NCBI GenBank assembly: GCA_947652115.1
Contig: OX393567.1
Location: 18,036,101 to 18,100,100 of the forward strand
Length of the DNA: 64,000 nucleotides
Direction: 5' to 3'
Source of the DNA: Blastomussa wellsi
Taxonomy: Eukaryota > Cnidaria > Anthozoa > Scleractinia > Plerogyridae
Each line of letters starts with the position of its first letter. The first letter of the stretch is position 1. Position numbers and translations under genes: made by a program. A model generated the notes under the pieces. The model was not told the origin of the DNA. It saw only the letters and a list, made by a program, of their open reading frames with translations, and made no database searches. Positions 1 through 12,196 of this stretch are shown piece by piece.

Positions 1-3000
1 CCTTCTTTTCCGTACTTGCTGTACACCATTTTCAGATCGTCAAATGACAGCCCACTACCGGATATTTTTTCAACCATGTTCTTCTTGAGATATTGTGGAT
101 GATGGAGATTGTCTTTAAACGACTGCATCAAAAGATGGCGATGATTAAGATACTTCACGTCCTTGGCAGCGTGGGCTGCACTTACAACACCAGAATTTTC
201 GATTATTGTTTTCAGAGAAAGTTCAAGCCGTGATTCAAATATTATCTTCCGCAGCGCAAGAACATCTTCTAATGCATCATGTGCTTCGAAGGATTTTGCA
301 AACAAGAAGTTGTACAGCGAGGATTGGTTGGGTTTCGGAAACGTGCCATCGGAATTTTGCAAACATGGCAGTTTTTTTCTGATGAGTGTTTTGAACAACG
401 TAAGAGAATCAGCAAAACAAATGTCCATCTTCTGTAATCTTTCAGTGAAATCAGTGCCAGAATTTCTTAAAAGTACAGGAGTATCGAAGGTTGATGAGTT
501 GTGTCCAAGCAAGAGCGTGTCGATGCTTTTGTTAGTTTGGGACTTGGCTCTGTCCACAGACTGTGAAATAAAGGATAAAAAGTTCGACACAGCTTCCTTC
601 AAGGGTACAGTAGACAGTTCCTTGTTATCTTTGAAAAGTCTTCGTTCGCCATTTATGTTGAATATTTTAAGTTTATTTACTTTAGAAGCGAAGTAATCGA
701 TGTCTTGCTCGGGCAAGACATAAGTTGAGAATTGATGCATGCCAGATTGATCTGTAACAGAGAGTTGACAGAGCTCAGCAGATTTTCCAGTGGTAGTTGT
801 TTCAGTGTCAAAAACTAGGATATTGTAAACTTTGCTTTCTTCATATTTGAATTGCTTTGCCGGTGGTCTGGTAGTATATTCAGGAACGATGCTTTCGATT
901 TCTTTCAGTGTACTTGAAGTGACAGTTGAGATGCGGTTTAGGTCAAGGTTCAGTCCAATTCCTGTTTCGTAAGTTTTCCCTTCTCTTGATTCTTTTCGTG
1001 CTGTTTGGGAGCAGTTTTGCCTATGGCTATTAGCTCTTGCCCGTTTGAAATCTAAAGACGATTTTCGGATTTTATCTTTATAAACTTGATCAGTCATTTT
1101 TTGCCCATATTTCAAGCAAAAATTGCCAGGCTCAATGTTGAGTGCTTCAAGGGTTCTGCTTATGTAACTGTATCGTAAATTTGTCTGAGCAACCCCACAG
1201 GCTATACGAAAATCGTTACTATCGCTGCCACCATAGAATCTTATTTTTGGATTTTTGGATCCTACAACACTGTTCAGAGTCTCATTCCTTTGAGAGTTTG
1301 TCATGGGTGCAAGCTTCTCTGCTACAGCATCAGTGCAGTAATCTTTGAAGATGTTATTCAAAGCTGACTGCAACTTTTCCCCATGAAGATCTTTTCCATA
1401 GGGCAGGTCTTTATGCTTGTAGGACGCTGGGTCAGTTTTGAACCCACACCAAGTAGCCGCACAGTTAGAATGGTCTCCAAATGCATGTGGAACGATACAC
1501 CCAAGTGCCACCTGAATTCCTTTTGAATCACCCTTATTTTGGGCAATAGCATATGAAAAGCATTTCACTAAATGATTGATCACTTTTTGAGATAGAGGGG
1601 AACAACTGTCAAATTTTGCATTTTGACTGAGGTTGTATAAACGTGTAGTAAGAGATCTTTTCATGTGTATTATGTCACTGAATTTTTCAACCCCATAAGC
1701 AACTTTTTGACGTATGTGTGCCTCTGTTGTAGAGTCATCATCACCAGTGTAAATTGAAAACTTTACACCTTGGGTAGGAGCTCTATTGAACAATTCAACT
1801 GCTGCATCAGGCTCCATTGCTTTTGATGAGGCTACGTGATTTTTTCGGCAGTCATGGGCCTTAGGTTGCGTTCCTGTGGATTTTGCCCAATCACAAAATC
1901 TGCAAGTTTTTGTCCTTGTTGTATAGTCCAACACTTTGCCAGAGGATAAGCTCATGACAGCTGCTTGTCCAGTGCGCGAATTGTGTCCCTTTCCACGTCT
2001 CTGCCATCCCATGTCAAAGGAACAGGCTACTGGAACGAGATTACCCTCATCAACTGTAGCCCTTCTTTGTAGGGCCTCATTTTTCTCCTTTGTTAAACAG
2101 TTTTGACAGCTACTTTTTGCAATACCTTCCACAGCTTTCCCCACCTCTCTTTCCCTCAGTTTAAAAGTGACAGAATTTAAAGTTGGCGCATTTAAAGTGG
2201 ACAGCACATTGTTTATATGGGTTTGGCCAATGCCAGCATGAAGGCAGCCAAGTACCACTCGTGTGTTTATGTCAAAAGCAGGCGGACCACACTTTCCACT
2301 TCGGTGTTGTCCAGAAGTTTTGACTTCGTTGTTTTTACCACAGACGGGACATTTTATCACAAATGTGCTAGCTAGACCATGCCGTACCTCATCAGTGACA
2401 TTGTAAAAGGAAAGTGGTCCTAAAATGATACAAGTGAAGTGAAAAGAGCTTTACATGTGAATAGCATACTAAGGATATTTGATTATTGTGGCAGGAAAAA
2501 GACTATGTTTTTTAAATGACTTAATGTCACGAAAACTGATGTTGTAATTTACTCATGCAGGGTATCTAAAAACATGCTTCTAGGGGGTTTTCCAACAAAA
2601 CTAGGAAAAACAAGGAGACCACTATTTTTTTGCACAGGATAAAATATATCAATTTTTTGCACAGCAACATGTCTTAATTAATGCATGCAGTACTTTCTTA
2701 CTATCAACTTTTTTTTCACCAGTAAGCAGTCTAGCAAAAATGAGCAAAAGTTGATTGTAAACAATTTTTGCATTTACATTGTGTCCATTCAAAACGGCAC
2801 ACAAGAAAGTAGGTATACATTCTATGGAGCTCATAGGAAAGTCCATTCCAGCTCAGTCCATTCCTAATGGTTCAGAGAAGAATTGGTGGATTTCATTTAC
2901 CTGATTGGCAGTGAATGCAGCTTTGGAGCCTTTCCCGGAACACATCGAGGTCAATGAATCGAGTTCCACTCGGAATGGCTTCTTCTCTTTCGGTGGCAGC

Positions 3001-3577
3001 CTGTTATATAGCACAAAAAATGGATAGCTCCGGTAATTGCACTTCTGGGTAGTGATATAAAGTTCTAAAGTGCCCATACCTGAGTACTCCTAGTTTCTCG
3101 TTTAGAGGGTGGTGCGTTTTCGTCAATAGAGTTTCCAAACTCCAGTTTCCTTTTCACGATGTAGTTTTTATATCCACGTCTCATGTGCTCCAGATTTTTT
3201 GAAGTTCCTTTTACTCCGGGTTTCGTGAAGCGCCCATTTGCACCTCGCTTTTCGTGGTGAGACGGAGAGGGAGTAAGACTCTGACTGGTAAGTGATGATG
3301 ACGGTGTAGTACCCCCTTCTTTATCGTTTGAGTTAGCCGCAGCCAAACTTACTGCTCCAAACACTGAGTACACGTACGAAAACTTTATGCGATGTTTACG
3401 ATAATTAGATTCACGTTTTGGAAAATCGACACTTTCTGTCGAAAACACACTAGCTACTCCTGTAACATTTCTTCTTTTACCAAAACAGCGCCCCATGCAA
3501 AGGAAAAAACTTGCATTTCCAGCTTCCAGCAATTTTGTGGGCTTTATCCAGACGATATTACGAAACAGGGAAGCCAT
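1..3577 (-). CDS. Mutator-like transposase / DEDDh exonuclease fusion, copy 1, partial
   Basis: Three exons read on the minus strand: 3080-3577 (starts ATG), 2901-3000, and 2419 running off the window at base 1. The introns are 79 bp and 481 bp with GT donors and AG acceptors, and the joins keep frame exactly as in copy 2. The visible part of exon 3 contains the zinc-ribbon cysteines, the DDE-type transposase core and all three exonuclease motifs. The last forty or so codons are lost at the edge. I see only missense or silent differences from copy 2 (for example Lys to Thr near 1870 and Gly to Glu near 900) and no stop, so this copy also looks coding-competent. The family call rests on my recognition of the Mutator-like transposase domain. 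Exon 1 is unrecognised. Confidence 0.8.
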
Positions 3578-3676
3578 GTTTGTTTACATTTTTTTGCGCG
3601 GACTTCGCGAGGATTTAAAAACTCGCGCCATACTAGTGCCCAGCCTGCGCGCGGTCTTAAACTCTAGGGAGCCTCC
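1..3676 (-). mobile_element. TTAA-flanked DNA transposon, copy 1 (cut by window edge)
   Basis: This is the gene-5' end of the same element that lies complete at 27248-31742. Base 1 here aligns with base 28067 there, and the offset of 28066 holds without any indel to the end. The terminal inverted repeat is at 3660-3676 and is followed by TTAA at 3677-3680. The sequence after TTAA is unrelated to the sequence after copy 2, so this is a separate insertion and not a segmental duplication. About 17 base differences from copy 2 can be counted by eye. The left end is outside the window. It lies downstream of the last visible Caskin exon (4117-4220) and on the same strand, so it probably sits in a Caskin intron. 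Confidence 0.9.
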
Positions 3677-3680
3677 TTAA
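3660..3680. repeat. Right terminal inverted repeat of transposon copy 1 plus TTAA
   Basis: The 17-bp repeat 3660-3676 is identical to the one at 31726-31742 and is directly followed by TTAA, the presumed target site. Confidence 0.85.
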
Positions 3681-4116
3681 GCCATTTTCAACCCGAGCAC
3701 GGGAAAATCCGACGCTTTTCTCAGTTGGATTTCAGAGAAATTAATTAGCCTGTAGCATGAAATGGCTATTAATGATAATCTGCGTGCACTCGCAAAAGCA
3801 CGTTTGGCCACCTGAAGCAAGTCTCCACGCAAATGCCAGATGCGCACTGGCCCCGAGCTAAGCTGCGATCAGGCATTCCTTTTTTCTGCCAGAAGAACGC
3901 TTGATCTCAGGTTACCCCCGAAAGGGCTCTTATGAATGCACTAAACTCACGCGCGAGAAATTATTTCTCGCGTGTAATAATTTCTCGCGTGTAACCTTGT
4001 GGATTTCTACGCGTGGGGAGTTCCAAACATATGCTAGACATCCCCCAGTTTAATAACAGTCTCATATGACATAAACGCAACAAAAGCAAAGAACGAGAAA
4101 CTTCTATGTTTCTTAC

Positions 4117-7100
4117 AACGACTGTTTCTCCAGCCTTGAACGGAAGAGCTGTCGAGTCTAGCATATTGAAATGATCCCTGACAGCTTTGGCGTAAACAGT
4201 GGTATCTGCATCGGCTACGTCTGAAATAAGTACACAAAACATTGATCAACATTGCCAGTTATCTCAAAACCGCTAATGCTATAATGACGCTGACAAATTT
4301 ATGTCTAGACGCCAATACCCGGAACGGATAAAAAACCGAGACGGAATTTGATGGATATCAGTACACTCCGGGGGGAGGATATTCGTCCCGGGAGGGAGGG
4401 GGTAATCCCTTATTATGGGCTATACAGGGACGTGCCACTGGATAGGGTATGGTTTTTGACCCGTCAGTCCTGAACAGGGTGTATATAATTCAAGCAAGCG
4501 AGTCCTAAACAGGGTCTAGACTTTGGAGTCGCCATAGACAGGGTATGGCTTCAAGACTTTTGTGTCTACCGGGACTTTTAAGCATATCCGAAATAAGAAA
4601 CGTTCATCGGTATTTAATATTTAGCCGGTCATCAGTTAACAGGATATCCTTTTCAGGACTAGGGTAGGTGTTTAACGTTATCTTTGTCTTAAACAGGGTC
4701 AGGGTTTCAAACCTCCAGCGGCACACCTATACCAAAACGAAGAACATGTCTGCAAGAGACCACATCAACTGAACATGTCTAAAAAACGAATTCCTTCTAT
4801 GAATGAAGTCTCTCATCCAATAAAGCAAATTCCTTAAATTGGTTTTCAGAGTAAATCTGTTTCCAGCCTAGATGAAGCTGCTTTCAGCATAAAGCTACAA
4901 CACTTCTACAATGACGTCCATAATTTGAATTCTTTAAAAGGTAATCCAATTAATTGTTATCTTCAGATTACATCACAGTAACCAAAGTTGGAAAAAAAAC
5001 ACAATTTGACCGACAACATGTAGATCAAGTTGCAGCGTTAGTGCTGGGGCTATTACAATCCCCAGGGGGATTCCTGTACTATCCCAGCCCCAAGTGACCA
5101 CCACCGAGTGGTACATTATAGGAAAGGGTAGTAATATCTGCCCCACACCCCTAATGTCTGGGGGCTCGTACTCCACACCCAACACAATCCTAACCAAGAA
5201 GCAGGGTTGGCACAATGGTAAGACATTTCTAACCAATGTGGCCCAAGGTTGAATCCTGGCTCTGGCATGATCTCAGGGTTGAGTTTGTTGTTGGTTCCCA
5301 TCTTTGTCGTGAGAGTTTTCTCCAGGTTCTTTAGTTTTCCTCCCATCACAAAAACCAACCAGCACTCAAAATGTAAATCCAAACTTGGTGCACTTACACT
5401 TTAAAACGAGTTCTTGAGAGCTTCCATTTCATGGGTTGAAATAAAACAATTATTACTTTTTACATAAGAGTGGTTTTCAATTGAGTGCCTAAAGTATAAA
5501 ATTACACTTCCTTTAGTTGTCTATTTCTACTCTAAGTGACTGAGAGAGATGTCTCTGGTTTTGGCTTTATAACACTCAATTGAAAACAGCTCATAACATC
5601 CCAATATTCTGTGTCTAACTAACGGCCCCAGCAAGTACCAACCTTTTAGAAGTTGTTTAATTTCTGCTGATGCTTTAGAACTTGTAAAAAGATTAACTAC
5701 ATCAAGTGCTGTGTGCCCCTCATCATTCCTGATGTTTGCATCAATTCCCCACTAAAATCACAAACAGAATGAAAGTTAGACATGAAAAGCCTGAAGTGTA
5801 TGAGATAGAATGCTAATGTCAGACAACAAGGAACATTGTTTGATTGACTTACATCAAGCAGGAACTTTACCACCTCAGTTTTACCATAAAGAGCAGCTTC
5901 ATGTAAACACGAACCATTATTCGTCACCTGATTAATGTCAGCATCAGCTTCTAATAACATTCTGTAAATATTATTAATTAAAATAAATAACAGTTAAACT
6001 GTAAGAAAAAGTTTTCATGAGCAAATATCCAATAAGGCACAGCTGAGTAGACTGTCCATGGAACCAGTTTTATAATGCATTATCAAAGACAAAAATCAAG
6101 TATAATTCCCCCTTACAAGGAAAATATCATTCCCATCCTCAGAGCCCATGATCCTTCTGGTCTGTGCCAGGGATTGAGACCTCTGGTCACCTCAAAAACT
6201 GGAAGACTGCGATTCACACACTTATTGTCAAATCTGACAAATTAAATCTGATTGGCTTAAAATTACAGCGTGAGGGACCGGCCAGGTCTTGATCCCTGGC
6301 GCAGACCAGAAGGATTGCGGGTTCTGGGAACAAGAAAAGGAAAATATGTATATGCTTGTCAGTGATGAGTAAAGAAACAATAGATTTGCAGATTTGCAAC
6401 AGAACATAATAAGGTTCTCATAATATCGTTTAAGAACATTCATTGCTTATCACTTTGGAAAAAGATTGCAGCATGTCTTAATTCAATGCTGTTTCACAAG
6501 CAATCAAAGGCCAATGACTCACTATCTTAAGTGATTCTTTATAATGATTTGCATTAGCTAAACTGAAATTAATGTCAGCCCATTATAATTCACTTCAACC
6601 CTTTCACATTAATTTGATTCACCCACTCCTTCCTATTTGACCACCTCAATCTTTTGCCTCCTACAGTGCCTGGGTTTGTCATGGAATATTGAAAGAGAAA
6701 AAACAAGCACTGACAACCTTGGCCCCCTACCTTACTATTTCCACATGGCCTGTCTTAGAGGCTAAGTGTAATGGAGGGTCCATTTTTTGGGCTTCGCCGT
6801 TTGTTAACGCACTCTTCACCTCTCTTGAAGCAAGTAGCAGTTCAACAGCCTGGGTAAATTGATACACATATATTTTAATGCAAAGAGGCATATTAACAAT
6901 AGCCATTGAATATTGCAATTCCTGAGTTTTGATTGGTTTACAGGACATTGTATCTGAGCTCATGTACAGTACAATGGACCACAAATGTGGTAGGTGCAAT
7001 TCAGGTGCTGTTCAGCAAGAACAGCCTGGTAGAAAGATGTCGCAATTCTTTGTTGCAATAGCTTACTTGTGCTTGTTGGAGGTTCCAACACACACTCATG

Positions 7101-10100
7101 GAATAATTATCAATTGAAAAAAGCTAAACTGAAACCAAATATGAGCAGGCATAAAATTTATTTATCACCAGAACACTTTCATGGACATTGCTTCAAACTT
7201 GAAAATTTGACAAAAAAACAAGTAATGTAAGGGAAAAAGATGGTAACTGGTACATCTACCTACGCCTGAAACTTGGAGGAGTGTTTTCTTTATTTATATT
7301 CTATAACATCGTAGTTTCTTGACTCTGTCCACTGAATGGTTTTTTATTTAGTTTTTTGGTCATGTGAGTGAAAACACTCTATACGGTAAAACAAGGGAAT
7401 CCCAATTTCTCGAACCTAAAAAGGGAATTTGAAAAATTTGGTTTGAGAAATCTGGGAGTTCAAGAGCTTGGGGGTAAAATACTTGCAGTTTTCGACTGAG
7501 AGCAGCAAATCAAGGGAACAGCTTTTAGCTCAGTTTATCATGAGGTTGAGATATTGGTTTGAGAAATCAGGATTCCCAATGTAATCAGAAACTCTTCAGG
7601 ATCTATTGTAAGGAATGACCAGAGACTAAAGTGTTCTGCAAAGAGCCACTTTTGGAATAATGATGATGATGATGATGAAAGTGCTACTCACATGTACATG
7701 CCCATATCTGCAAGCAAGATCCAAGGCAGTCTCTCCATTGTTGTTTACCATCAGGGAATTACATTTCCTGTCCAGAAGCACTTCTGCCTGTGAATACAAA
7801 TGTAACATTACCGAGAAATATCACAGACAGGCATAAAATGCATCCAGAAACTATAGATTATTAACCATTGGCATCTTTATGCCCACTGGCATGTCAAGCA
7901 GCAACAAAGGACTTTCATCTCTCCTTAGCCAGTTAGGATGTTAATGCCAGTAAAAATGGTAAAGCTGTGGTTTAAGCCCTTCTGGCCTGATGTATGTCTC
8001 TGTATTGTATCATGTATTCTTGATGCTGCCATGCTTACACTTGTTTTCAGGTGTCCAGTAAAGAGCTATATTGGGTGACAGATTTGTTCTCCTAAATACA
8101 TTCTCTTTAGATGACTATGAGGCCAGAGGTTATCCCGGTTTCCTTAGCATGAAGTGACTATTGAAGTATTCCTACCTCCCACCCACCAGATGGGATGCTA
8201 GTCCATCGCAGGGTTACCCCCAGCATTATTTAGCTGTTACCCATTTATACACCTGTGTGGGGAGAGGCACTGCGAGGGCAAGGTTAGTGTCTTGCCCAAG
8301 AACACAATGCAGAGCTCCGGTTGAGGCTCTAACCCAGACTGTCTGATCTGGAGTCCAGCACACTAATCATTAGGCCACAATGCCTCCCACTGAAAACAGA
8401 TATGTTGCTAATTAATTCTTCCAAGTGATTTGCAATGAATAGCCCCAGATGGTATCTGCAAATGTAACCGCGTCACATCTTCTCCTACAAGTACATGTAA
8501 TATGTAGGTGAAGTCTGTATTTGAGCCAAGTGGTTCACAAGGCTGAAGCACATCTCAGTTTTCCATAGCACGATGCAACTACAGGTACAGGAGTATTTCT
8601 AATCCCCTCTGGATGGGATGAATGCTAGTCCATTGCAGGGTTACCCCCAGCATTACACTTTTTTTACACTTGCCACTACCCATTGTTGGAAAGAAGCACT
8701 ATGAGAGTAACATACATAAAGAGTAAAGAACGTAACGCAGTAACCAGGCTGGCCACGACTTGAACCACTTGATCTGGAGTCCAGTGTACTAACCATCAGG
8801 CCACTATGCCTCCCTCTACAAGTTTAGTCTGCATATGGTGGGCCTAGTGGCCCACCAGGCCAGAGCTAATCCCGGTTTCTATAGCATGAAGCGACAGAGA
8901 GTATTTCTACTCCCCCCTGGATGGGAATGCCAGTCCATCGCAGGGTTACCCCCAGCAGTAAATTCACGGGCAACCATTTATACACCTAGGTATAGAGAGG
9001 CACTGTGAGAGTAAAGTGTCTTGCCCAAGAACACAGCACAGTGCCCTGAGGCCACCGCACCTGCCACCACTCTACAAGTAATAGAGCACTATTATTGAAA
9101 AAATAAAATTTTTTCCACATACCACATCAGAGTTGCCATGTTGACAAGCTAAAATAAGAGGAGTGTCTCCATTTTCTGAACATGCATCCACTTGAGCTCC
9201 AGACTCCAATAACAACCGAGCTACCTCAACCTTCCCTGACCAAGCAGCTAAATGTAACGGGGACATCCCTACAAAGACAGTAATAATAATATAAAAGAAA
9301 TTCTTTAACTAAATACTGGCGAACTTAATCAGGCAAACATGACCAAAGAAGACTGAAAACAACATGGCACAGCACAGTAAAGGACAAGCTCCAACCGCAC
9401 CATCAGTGTTGGAGCTCAATTGAAAGGACTGCAAAAGTCTGGACAGGTCAAAATGGAGGAACCTTGTAATCCAAAGATTTTTTGGTCCCCGTCCCAGGAT
9501 TTGCTTTGTCACAACCTCGTCACAAGTCATTTTTTCTTCTAAAACCAAAGAATACAACATAAGCACCTCTTATTTACATAATTATGCTTTTCTTTTAATG
9601 CACTGCTCTTTTTATATACGATGATTTTAGAATCTGTATCAGTTTAGCCATGAGAAATTGGTCTATAGGTGTGAGCAGGCGTGAGATGGAAGTATATAAT
9701 GCAAGCTGCGTATATCGTAAGTAACAAATGCCAAGATTGTGGAGAGATCTCAGTGAGTTTTTGGCCGCTAAGCTTGTCGATATGCAGAAAGAACTTGGCA
9801 TTGGTGAGACCTTGGTGAGATCGCAGCGAGATCTGTGGGCATTCACTGCGATCACCATGCTCTCAACAATCACCAAGACCTCTCCAAAAATTTTGCACAA
9901 GATCTTGTTCAAGAACACAACCCAATGAACCCAGCTGGGGTTTGAAACTGAATTGCTCAGTATGAAGTCCAGAACACTGACCATGCCCCCCTCCCCACAA
10001 AAGTGACATCATATGACATAAAAATTCACCTTTCTTATCTTTCGCATTGACATCACACTCCAACTCTATAAGGGAGAGCACAACTTCACTGCTCCCTGTG

Positions 10101-11959
10101 AGAGATGCATGATGGGTGGCTGTAAATCTTCCAACACAAAAAATACCAGTGTTAGCAAATCACACATTATGCAACCACATAGAGCAGATATTTAGTCCAA
10201 ATTGTATCAAAGACTGAAGTAAATTGGTGCTAAATATTTGGACAATTACAATAATTAATAATTATGACATAATAATAACATTATTATTATAAGCAATAAT
10301 TTAATTATTGCAAACACAGCTAACAGAAATAATAAGTCTTTTACCCATCTTCATCTTGTACGTTAACATTGTATTTCTTGCCACCTTTTTCTGAAAAACA
10401 AAACATTTTATTCAATAAAAATGTTAAAAATCAGCAAACTAAAAGTCTTAAAGGAACTACTAATGCAACTAATTAATTTTTTATAGTGTGTGTATGTCTT
10501 ATGATGTTGTGTGTGTCTAGTTATTGTGATGTCCTGTACATTCAAAACTACCTTCCAAGAACTAGCTGCTAGCTCGAAAACCTTACGGTTGTCTAGCCGC
10601 TGGGTAATTCCTTCTATGTAATAATATTTAGTTTAAATTGTAATTGAATATTCTACGTTTTAAGTTGCTAATTATTTAATAAGTTTGACAAACCCTGTAA
10701 TGGAAGTGTGAATAAAGTGTTGTTGTTGTTGTAACAATTATCCTTTGAAATTGCACAGAATATCGCCTGATACTAAGCCGATGAGGCAATCCTGTACACC
10801 AAGTTGGCTAAAACCAGACCAACAATATTCTGCAAGGTTGCAAAGGATAATTGTTTTATTATTCAACAAATTGTTGATGAAGCACATTATTTTTACAGCT
10901 AAAAAAGCTGTAGCTAAGTGGCACTCTGCCACACTTTATCCTGATCATCGTAACTTACGTAAGTGTATATCACAGGATATCTGTAAAGTACAGATGATGG
11001 ACAACAATCGCTTTATGACCATATTTTCATATGATAAAATAATGTCTGGTGATTTGTGAGCAGTGTGGAATGCTTGGAGTGCCAACAAGGAACTAGCGAT
11101 CATGGTAATGACAAGCTTTCTAGTGAAATCACATTAATATATGCATGGGCAATGTGATAATAAATTGTAATTGCTGTACAAACAGTAAAAAAAGTAAAAG
11201 CCTTTTAAGCCAAACTTGGTCATAGCTGAGGACACTCTTCAGTTTCTGTAGCATGAAGCGGCTAGGGGCACTTCTACTCCCCCTGGATGGGACGCTAGTC
11301 CATCACAGGTTACTCCCCAGCAGTCTGTTAAGTTGCCCCAATAATTCACTGTTACCTGGTAATATCAGGGAGCCTACAGTAATTGAACTGTCACAACATC
11401 AACATTTCCAAAAAGCCTTGTTTTTGCTGGCCTCACTAGCACACCTAGCCACCAATTTCAAATTTATCCACCATGAAAAGTGTAACCCAAAGTTCTGTTT
11501 TTGCTGACTGAAAATGCTGGACAGAAGACAATCCGTGAAACGAAGTTGAGTTTTCAAATTTATCTGGCTTAATTGGTATGGACATGGCCTATATTATGTG
11601 TCAAATACTCAAAATACAAGTCAGATATTCTTCCATGTATTTAGACCCATTCATGAATATAAATTATAACTAATTACAAGAACTACTTAACTGGGCAATG
11701 TGTAGGCTATAAAATTCTACTCAACTATAATTACCAGTACCCAAATTGGGAAAAGTTGTATTATGTTTCATATAATTATTATGCGTCATGGGAACATGTG
11801 CTTTCTAATTAATGAAATAATAGAAAGTAATGCTTACAAGGTATTTGCTATAGTAATATATTATCATGTGTGATCAATACAAGTCTATGAGCTGATGTTT
11901 ACAATTAGACTAAAGAAAATTAAGCTGACATCTATAAATTTAAACCACTGCATTATTCC

Positions 11960-12016
<57 letters not shown>

Positions 12017-12162
12017 ATTATCATCTCTACTATCACAGTCTTTGCTGGTATTCTTTATGTGCATCAGCCGGGGGCAAACCATGCACCTAGGGCATCAGTC
12101 ACTCAAGTCAACCTTTCTGTTCAGATACTAAGCACCTTTCTGAGGATTCGCGCAGATCCCAG

Positions 12163-12196
<34 letters not shown>

